A stretch of DNA of 64,000 nucleotides, taken from assembly GCA_038501625.1 (NCBI GenBank), contig JAZAYU010000013.1, forward strand, positions 10,726,001 to 10,790,000, written 5' to 3'. Origin of the DNA: Corbicula japonica (lineage: Eukaryota; Mollusca; Bivalvia; Venerida; Cyrenidae). Below are positions 59,059 to 64,000 of the stretch, one piece after another. Under the pieces are notes generated by a model. That model saw only the letters and a program-made list of their open reading frames with translations. It had not been told where the DNA came from and did not search any database. The position numbers and the translations under genes are program-made. Every line of letters starts with the position of its first letter. The first letter of the stretch is position 1.

Positions 59059-59359
59059 GACACTGAATAATGGCCTCTCATTGTTCAATTTTTGCTTGCA
59101 AACGATGGCGATTGGTGTTTGTTGGTGTGTTATGGCGGTGCAGGTTTACAGTCAACACGGCCACAAGCCCTCCACGTTACTGTCTGTGTTTACTACTGAG
59201 TCGAGACAATCATATCAATATTACAAATAAGATCAATCAGTGCAATGAATATCACATCTAAAATTGTAAGTAATGCATAAATAAAAGTAAACACGTAAAT
59301 AAATAAATGACATACCGATTCATTTTCGCTTGATGATTCCATTTTATGGCACGTGCTTC

Positions 59360-59475
59360 CCGCAATTATAAATTAATAACAAATAAGTAATAACAAATAA
59401 GTAATAACAAATAAGTCATAACAAATAAGTCATAACAAATAAGTCATAACAAATAAGTCATAACAAGTAACAAAA
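59360..59475 (-). repeat. Subterminal array at the right tip
   Basis: AACAAATAAGTAATAACAAA and AAATAAGTCATAAC units, mirror of 40484-40556 with more copies. Confidence 0.8.
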
Positions 59476-59498
59476 AGTGTCCCTCCAGGGCTTCCGTA

Positions 59499-59600
59499 CT
59501 TATGACTTTTGCCTTGTGCCTAATGACTTTTTAGTTATAGCTTATTACTTATGATTTTTATCTTGTGACTTTTAACTTATAACTTTTGTATTTTGCTGTT
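59499..59600. repeat. (ACTTATGACTTTTG)n-type array at the inner element's landing site
   Basis: Continues the left flank 40405-40455 (CTGACGTTATTTTACGC..., TTATGACTTTTC) and matches the subterminal part of the outer TIRs. The inner element therefore landed in a TIR-like sequence of its own family. Confidence 0.6.
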
Positions 59601-60249
59601 ACTCTTTGCCTTAGTACAAACATTACTCTTTTACATGTTTTAGGTTAAGGCTAAATAAACAAATTTGTTATTCAAACACCAAACGCATAGAAGCACAGCA
59701 GCCGAGATTGGTATTAAAGTCATATAATTTTGGTTCATTTAGCCACTAGCCGCTTAGTGTTTAGTGTTTGCTATAGAATTATTAGTATTATTCATATGTT
59801 CATGTCAAAGTTGATCTGTGTCACGTGAACATTCAATATCAATTGTAAATGTGAAATAAAATGTTTAGAAGTTTAAATTTCGGGGCATGTGATTGGCCGA
59901 AAAACCTAGAGCAAATACTTTTGGAATAAATTCGTTTAAACAGATAACAAACACTAAAAATTGTTAAATCTTCCACAGTGCTTTTTTGCAAAAGAGATTT
60001 GTATCTAAAGGAACAATGTACTTATAAAATGTACAATATATAAAACATAATAAAATGAAAAAAGACGTTTTTCGACTTCAGTTTTTGATTCCACTTCTGA
60101 GGCAATCTTCCGGATGCCCCCACCTCGTCTTGATGAAAAGTGTCTATATCACTTTGACGATAATGTCTTCCTCCGATATGAAGTTTGTACATAGTATGAC
60201 GGCCGCTACCTGTCTGTTTTCCCTTTCCCTGATTTCTGCATCCTAAATA

Positions 60250-60425
60250 AGACAAAATAATAGTAGTAGAAGTAGTAATTGCTGCTGTTGTTGTAGAAGA
60301 AGAGGTAGTAGAAGTAGAAGTAATTGTAGTAATAGTAGTAGTAGTAGTTGTTGTTGTTGTAGTAATAGTAGTAGTTGTGGTAGTATTAGTAGTAGTTTTA
60401 GGGTAGCAGCAGTAGTAGAAGTAGT
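60250..60425. repeat. (TAG/TTG)n trinucleotide microsatellite
   Basis: Imperfect GTAGTAGTAG, TTGTTGTTG and AGAAGTAG runs in the intron upstream of outer exon 3. Confidence 0.9.
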
Positions 60426-60531
60426 TGAAGGGCTATTGCATGTTCAATTATACACTTAACAACTTTTCTAAGTATACACCTGCGTACTGGGGCATTACTG
60501 GCTTGATAAGTGAACAATTGCTCTAAATCTT

Positions 60532-61056
60532 TCAATAAAACATGCAAAAATCTCTAACTGATTTATTAGTAACATATTTTTCAAAATGACAGACAACTGA
60601 CTGCTCACAATCATTTAGAGTAGTGGCACCCACATAATACAAATACACAAAATCAGTTAATACGCAAATTACCACCTTCAGCGGTAACTGGTTAAATCGC
60701 GAAAATATTGTTGAAGCGGATTTTTTATTGTGGTGGATCATTTTTAATGCTGTGGGCTGGTATTTTAATGCACAAGTGGTCTGCAGCGGTTTTAATCCAA
60801 GGGAGCTTAAATTTTGAATAATATCAGCGACAAGTCCTTGTTCCGACCGTCCTTCTGTGTCTTCAAGCACATAGGTGCATGCAGTAAATGCATGATGGTG
60901 CACCGTGTCATCGTTAGGTGAATACAAGACCTTTTCTTGGGCTGAACACCGAAGAATATGTGCATGGTGTGCTAAAATTCCGGATCTTAATCCAAAAGAA
61001 TAAACTGTGGTCTGATCTTGGCAAAGAGTACGAAACGGGAGGGACCAACCATGCAA
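60532..61056 (-). CDS. Hypothetical 174-codon frame
   Basis: Begins MHGWSLPFRTLCQDQ; no family recognised, no strong domain signal. Its 3' part overlaps an inverted repeat (60590-60675 against 61170-61247), so part of the openness may be inherited from repeat sequence. It could be a fragment of a captured gene or spurious. Confidence 0.2.
   Translation of the reverse strand: MHGWSLPFRTLCQDQTTVYSFGLRSGILAHHAHILRCSAQEKVLYSPNDDTVHHHAFTACTYVLEDTEGRSEQGLVADIIQNLSSLGLKPLQTTCALKYQPTALKMIHHNKKSASTIFSRFNQLPLKVVICVLTDFVYLYYVGATTLNDCEQSVVCHFEKYVTNKSVRDFCMFY
60590..60675. repeat. Inverted repeat partner of 61170-61247
   Basis: The complement reads ...GTGGGTGCCACTACTCTAAA-TGATTGTGAGCAGTCAGTTG, against GTGGGTGCCAGTACTCATAA-TGATTGTGAGCAGTCAGTTG at 61205-61246. 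The right copy ends exactly where the RT sequence begins. Confidence 0.7.
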
Positions 61057-61247
61057 TCTTCGCCAACTTGGAATTGCGCTTCTTCAGGTTTTGGCTTAAG
61101 ATTCCCCATTCAGAACTGTATGGGCTCAATCAGATTAATGTGTCTTGCAGTTATACGCGCTGTTGGTGGTCATACTCATTAGTCATTGATGTGAATTTGT
61201 ATTCTGTGGGTGCCAGTACTCATAATGATTGTGAGCAGTCAGTTGAG

Positions 61248-61920
61248 GTACCTTGATGATTTATTAAATATAGACAATAACCATTTTCCATTACTGGTTA
61301 ATAAGATTTATCCCAAAGAACTACAACTTAACAAATCGAACACTTCAGAAAAGCAAGCAAACTTTCTCGATCTAAATCTGTCCATTGAAAATGGTTATGT
61401 CACTACTAAAATTTATGATAAAAGAGATGATTTTAATTTTAATATAGTAAATTTTCCGTTTTTAGACGGCGATGTTCCCCGTGCAACATCTTATGGGGTT
61501 TATATCTCACAGCTTGTTCGCTTTTCAAGAGCTTGCAACAATGTTAATGATTTCAATGAACGTAATCTTTGCATTACAGAAAAACTCTTAAAACAAGGTT
61601 ATCGGTATCACAAATTAAGGAAAACCTTTTGCAAGTTTTATCGCCGATACCCAGATTTAATTCATAAATACAAATGCAGTTTAAAATCACTTTTGCAACA
61701 AGGTATTTCACAACCAGTTTTTTTATGGTGATTTAATTTATAAACTTAAAAAGATTAAAGGCAGTGTTAATTTCTCCCGGTTATTCGTAAAAACCATCTG
61801 TAAATTTAAAAAGAAAGGTTACCAACATGATATTTTACAGCGCTCTGCAGGCCTGGTGATTAACCCTTCTACAGTTGATCATTATGCTTACCTCTTTGGT
61901 TGCACGACGGTGGCAGGGGT
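61248..61920 (+). pseudogene. Reverse transcriptase, C-terminal part
   Basis: Opens with YLDDLLNIDN (catalytic Asp pair), then FLDLNLSIENG, IYDKRDDFNFNIVNFPFLD, ATSYGVYISQLVRFSRAC and LLKQGYRYHKLRKTFCKFY, a pattern recalled from many unnamed RT proteins of corals, molluscs and fishes. At the T7 run near 61716-61722 the frame shifts by one; the next frame continues YGDLIYKLKKIKG and VINPSTVDHYAYLFGCT to a stop near 61920. The fingers and palm N-terminus are absent, so it is inactive. The class (LINE, Penelope-like or other) is not settled by what is left. Confidence 0.75.
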
Positions 61921-62445
61921 TTAAGAGTTTATGAAGGTTATTGGGGAAATCTTTTCTTAAAAGAACCTAGAAACTCGATTTGTTTCTTTTATCCCTGTCA
62001 TCGTGTTCTTGCTGATTTTACTCCAGGAGCTCTGGTCTCGGTAAGATCATTGAGTACCCCTTTCGGCTTTGCAATGCTCTTAGCTTCTTATGTTTTATAT
62101 GTTTGTGTGCTTTTGCATGCAACATTGTTAAGCAGATAAGTGGGTTGGAGTCTTTTCACCAAGACAACTTGTACTTGTTTTGTGATATGAGAACCTGTTG
62201 GGGCAAGTGTGAGATTGGTGCACCCTAGAACCTGGTTTAAACCCCCAGTGGCAATTTGATTTGCCACTGACCGTTCCAAGGCGGTAACCCCTCGGGTTCT
62301 CATTTTTGTTTACTGTTAGTGGTGTCTTTTTTGAAACTGATTATTTTATTAACCATGCTCTCTCCCCCTCTCTTCTTCTTGACTGTGTGGGGAGGCTGTT
62401 TTTTCTGAATGTGGCGATTCCTGATATGCATATTTCACCTTTTTA
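61248..62445 (+). mobile_element. 5'-truncated reverse-transcriptase element, longest copy
   Basis: Begins at the RT catalytic box and runs to the shared 3' terminus CATATTTCACCTTTTT. It lies in the intron between outer exons 2 and 3. Shorter relatives are at 23405, 34369, 38586, 39737, 44019 and possibly 13430. Confidence 0.8.
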
Positions 62446-62642
62446 TGATGGGCTATGGTCATTATAATAAGAATGGACAGTAAAACATTATTATATAATT
62501 ATGTCGTAACATTTCATATGTAACTAGTTTATTGTTATTTTCTTTTTTCTAACACCATTATACATGTTCTAAGCGCTGACAAGAAAAGCTGCAAATTTTG
62601 AAATTGACGTTCATATTTTTAATGACAAATAACATTTTGTAC
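62446..62642. other. Intron remainder of the outer cargo gene
   Basis: AT-rich, no features beyond the exon 2 donor at its right edge. Confidence 0.4.
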
Positions 62643-63084
62643 CTTGTGTTTTTCTCCACTTGTCAAGACAAAATAAATACCATTTCTTCCTTCGTATGAA
62701 ACTGCAACAAACAACATTATTAGTCTAATTGGGTTTAAAATTATTTCGACCCCATAAAAATCAAGCTTTTTGATTTATACGGTGTATGTCGATTTGAGAT
62801 AACGCTTGTAGCAATGTTCTATAAATAAAAAATGGATACCTAATGAAATACAATGCAATGCAATTCAATTCTGTTCTGAATTAAATAAATAGGCCTAAAA
62901 ATAATAAGGTGTTCTTGAATATGAGCCTACATGTTTTGTTTTTTATTTGACTTAAAATAAGTCTCCTGTAATACACGAAGAATCTTAGGTAAATGAACTT
63001 ACATTGTGTGAAACGTCGTCAGAATCCGCCATTTTCCTGGGAAAAGATGCGGCAAGCACATAGGACAATTACGGAATCCATAAG

Positions 63085-63183
63085 TAATAAATCAAAAGTC
63101 AAACTCCATAAATCAAAAGTCATACGAAAGCGGTAAAATAAATCCGTCAGTCGAAAATCAAAAGTGGCCCTCCAGGGCTTCCA
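63085..63183 (-). repeat. Right TIR of the outer element
   Basis: The complement of ...AAAAGTGGCCCTCCAGGGCT-TCCA; blocks TCGACTGACGGAT and CGTATGACTTTTGATTTATG align with the left TIR. Confidence 0.75.
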
Positions 63184-63185
63184 TA

Positions 63186-64000
63186 AATAACTTTCTGATA
63201 ATTGAATTAGGTCCAAACTGAGAATCGAATCCGAACGGCGGCAGACATAGATACATGCAAATTCATTATTTGGCCTATAAAATGTCCTATATATTGATTG
63301 ATAGAACAGCAATTATAGATAACACACATCAAGGTCAGTAGGATATTTATATTTAGCATTTTGCAACTTCGCTAATGCGTATTTGGAAACTTCATATTTT
63401 ACTTTCGTTTTGAAGATAATGTTGAGAGATGGAATTTGTAAGTAGCTTTTTCTAGTTTTGTTACTTAATTAAGTTCCTATAGTTATATTTTAAAAGTTTT
63501 CGTTGTTTAAAAACTTGGGTTACTTTATATGTTATTTATTAGCAAATCATGTTCTACATGTTTTGCATGTACCATATATTTAATTCGGCAATGTTTTCAC
63601 GAACAGAAGCTAATTTTGGTTTCTTTTTCGTTCTCGTAAAAACTATGATCATGTATTATACAATAATGGTTGGCAGTTAGGGGTCTCAATGAGTTTATAG
63701 TATGTTTAGCTTTGGCTGGTGTTAGAATTCAAATCAATTTCGAAAACAAGTATATTTATTTCATTCCAAAATTCCGGGCTTTAGGACTCATCATGACATT
63801 GCTGTATATTTTAAAGTCGTCCAAATTTCTTAATCTGACAATCGTTGGAAGTGAAAAAGAACAACAACAAAATGAGTAAATAATGAATGAACTGCAATGA
63901 GAATGATCTTTTATCAAGTTAATTATGTAAACATGATAACTTTGATTTGAATAATATCGTTTTATCAATAAGTAAACAATTTTTCAATACAAATTTAGAG
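63186..64000. other. No gene seen; right flank
   Basis: AT-rich. A 69-codon plus-strand frame at 63670 and its antisense partner have no domain. Confidence 0.35.

Larger units (their letters stand above)
53532..59342 (-). pseudogene. Arm 2 cargo gene: GGGTR/Ig-like/kinase protein with one internal stop
   Basis: Exons 59342-59316, 57419-57318 and 56090-53532, all phase 0, 895 codons. Order: acidic/basic N-terminus; GGGTR module (HTMYKLYIGW, GGGTR 88-92, FFPQGK 115-120); Ig-like region about 289-359 (YQWFKDG, GDYCAGI); Pro/Thr/Gln-rich repeats about 399-597; kinase domain about 620-895 with GGFGEVF, Lys in VAIKK (644), HLD (740-742, so non-RD), DMG (761-763), APE (789-791) and DVWSLS. All catalytic residues remain. 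TGA at 54854-54852 (codon 456, TGG in arm 1) interrupts it. The loop before APE is short (GVKPMYQAPE) against GTPIF in arm 1. If not truncated it would be a soluble signalling kinase; no signal peptide is seen. Confidence 0.85.
40458..59496. mobile_element. Inner 19-kb palindromic DNA transposon carrying kinase genes
   Basis: Tips CGGAAGCCCTGGAGGGAC at 40458 and its complement ending at 59496, each next to TA (40456-40457, 59497-59498). Joining the flanks gives TTATGACTTTTC-TA-CTTATGACTTTTG, a continuous subterminal-type array, so the whole palindrome looks like one insertion. Arms 40458-49590 and 49725-59496 are inverted copies around 49591-49724. Each arm holds a DDE transposase near the centre and a convergent three-exon kinase gene starting near the tip. 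Arm lengths differ because of known indels (arm 1: 42896-43271 inserted; arm 2: 52286-53195 and 58567-59058 extra, ~500 bp of transposase missing). Confidence 0.88.
49725..59496 (-). repeat. Arm 2 of the palindrome
   Basis: Inverted copy of arm 1; see there. On its own it has the gene order expected of a monomer: transposase, kinase gene convergent, tip. Confidence 0.9.
60090..63032 (-). pseudogene. Cargo gene of the outer element: first three exons
   Basis: Exon 1 63032-63003: ATG with good context, MADSDDVSHN, donor AAT|GTAAGT. Exon 2 62701-62643: acceptor TTGTTGCAG, donor AAG|GTAC; HTKEEM aligns with QTKKER of the inner exon 2, then a TGA. Exon 3 from about 60243: acceptor TCTTATTTAG, CRNQGKGKQTGSGRHTMYKL, HIGGRHY, then a degraded GGGTR region, lost by about 60090. 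The intron between exons 2 and 3 is filled by the RT element and a microsatellite. No kinase domain remains. Exon 1 starts 151 bp from the tip, against 154 bp in the inner element. Confidence 0.75.
38144..63183. mobile_element. Outer large DNA transposon (older), flanked by TA
   Basis: Tips TGGAAGCCCTGGAGGG at 38144 and its complement ending at 63183, each next to TA (38142-38143, 63184-63185); outside flanks CAAATAAC and AATAACTTT. The TIRs stay similar for ~90 bp (CCACTTT, TCGACT.ACGGAT.TATTTTAC, TATGACTTTTGA). It contains a decayed integrase-like transposase on the left, three exons of a cargo gene on the right and, nested between them, the 19-kb inner element of the same family plus several RT-element insertions. 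Without the nested insertions it is ~6 kb or less and immobile on its own. The family is not one I can name. Confidence 0.75.

Noticed and set aside
40458..59496. Two independent insertions in opposite orientation
   Set aside because: Only one pair of tips exists and no tip or target duplication is found at the centre.
38144..63183. Maverick/Polinton or other virus-like element
   Set aside because: No DNA polymerase B, capsid, protease or packaging ATPase is seen, and the target is TA rather than 6 bp.

Overview
The window is AT-rich, intron-containing animal DNA dominated by transposable elements and satellites. Everything points to a bivalve mollusc: two Mag/Steamer-type Ty3/gypsy elements, tRNA-derived SINE heads, the dispersed repeats with strings such as ATTTCATGAAACTT and GGGGCATAACTCCATC that I associate with bivalves, Helentron-like minisatellite elements, a mariner, and a secreted PAN/discoidin-type gene. 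The species is inference. I see no rRNA, functional tRNA or CRISPR array.

Layout. 1-4.0 kb: minus-strand Ty3/gypsy Gag-Pol, open to the left edge, with a tRNA-Leu primer site. 4-5.9 kb: old dispersed repeats and a SINE. 5973-11030: a complete, apparently very young LTR retrotransposon with identical 194-bp LTRs, a GGTAC target duplication and an unbroken 1360-residue Gag-Pol. 11-15.5 kb: small hairpins, MITEs and mollusc repeats. 15.5-21.7 kb: a ~145-bp satellite with higher-order A/B/C/D organisation, split by a 2.7-kb foldback transposon with ~545-bp inverted repeats. 25.9-30.2 kb: a 74-bp satellite split by a decayed mariner whose transposase carries what looks like a spliceosomal intron. 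31.5-34 kb: the only host-type gene, a secreted PAN plus F5/8C (fucolectin-like) protein in at least three exons. 34-38 kb: scattered repeats.

38144-63183 is the most interesting part. Two related large DNA transposons are nested. Both start with (C/T)GGAAGCCCTGGAGGG and both are flanked by TA. The older outer copy holds, on the left, a decayed integrase-like (DDE) transposase and, on the right, the first three exons of a cargo gene. The inner copy (40458-59496) is a 19-kb near-perfect palindrome: two ~9-kb arms around a ~134-bp spacer. Each arm has a DDE transposase near the centre and, convergent to it, a three-exon cargo gene that starts ~154 bp from the outer tip. The cargo encodes a GGGTR-type module, an Ig-like domain, a Thr/Gln/Pro repeat region and a protein kinase. 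Comparison with the outer copy suggests that the palindrome is an inverted dimer of a ~9.5-kb transposon fused at its transposase end, and that the dimer inserted as one unit between TA dinucleotides. The cargo gene and its exon plan are shared by both generations, so it looks like a stable part of the element. Both inner kinase copies now carry disabling changes, but different ones.

Threaded through 13-62 kb are 5'-truncated copies of one reverse-transcriptase element family, all ending at the same 3' terminus; the longest, at 61.2-62.4 kb, keeps the YLDD box and the RT C-terminal part.
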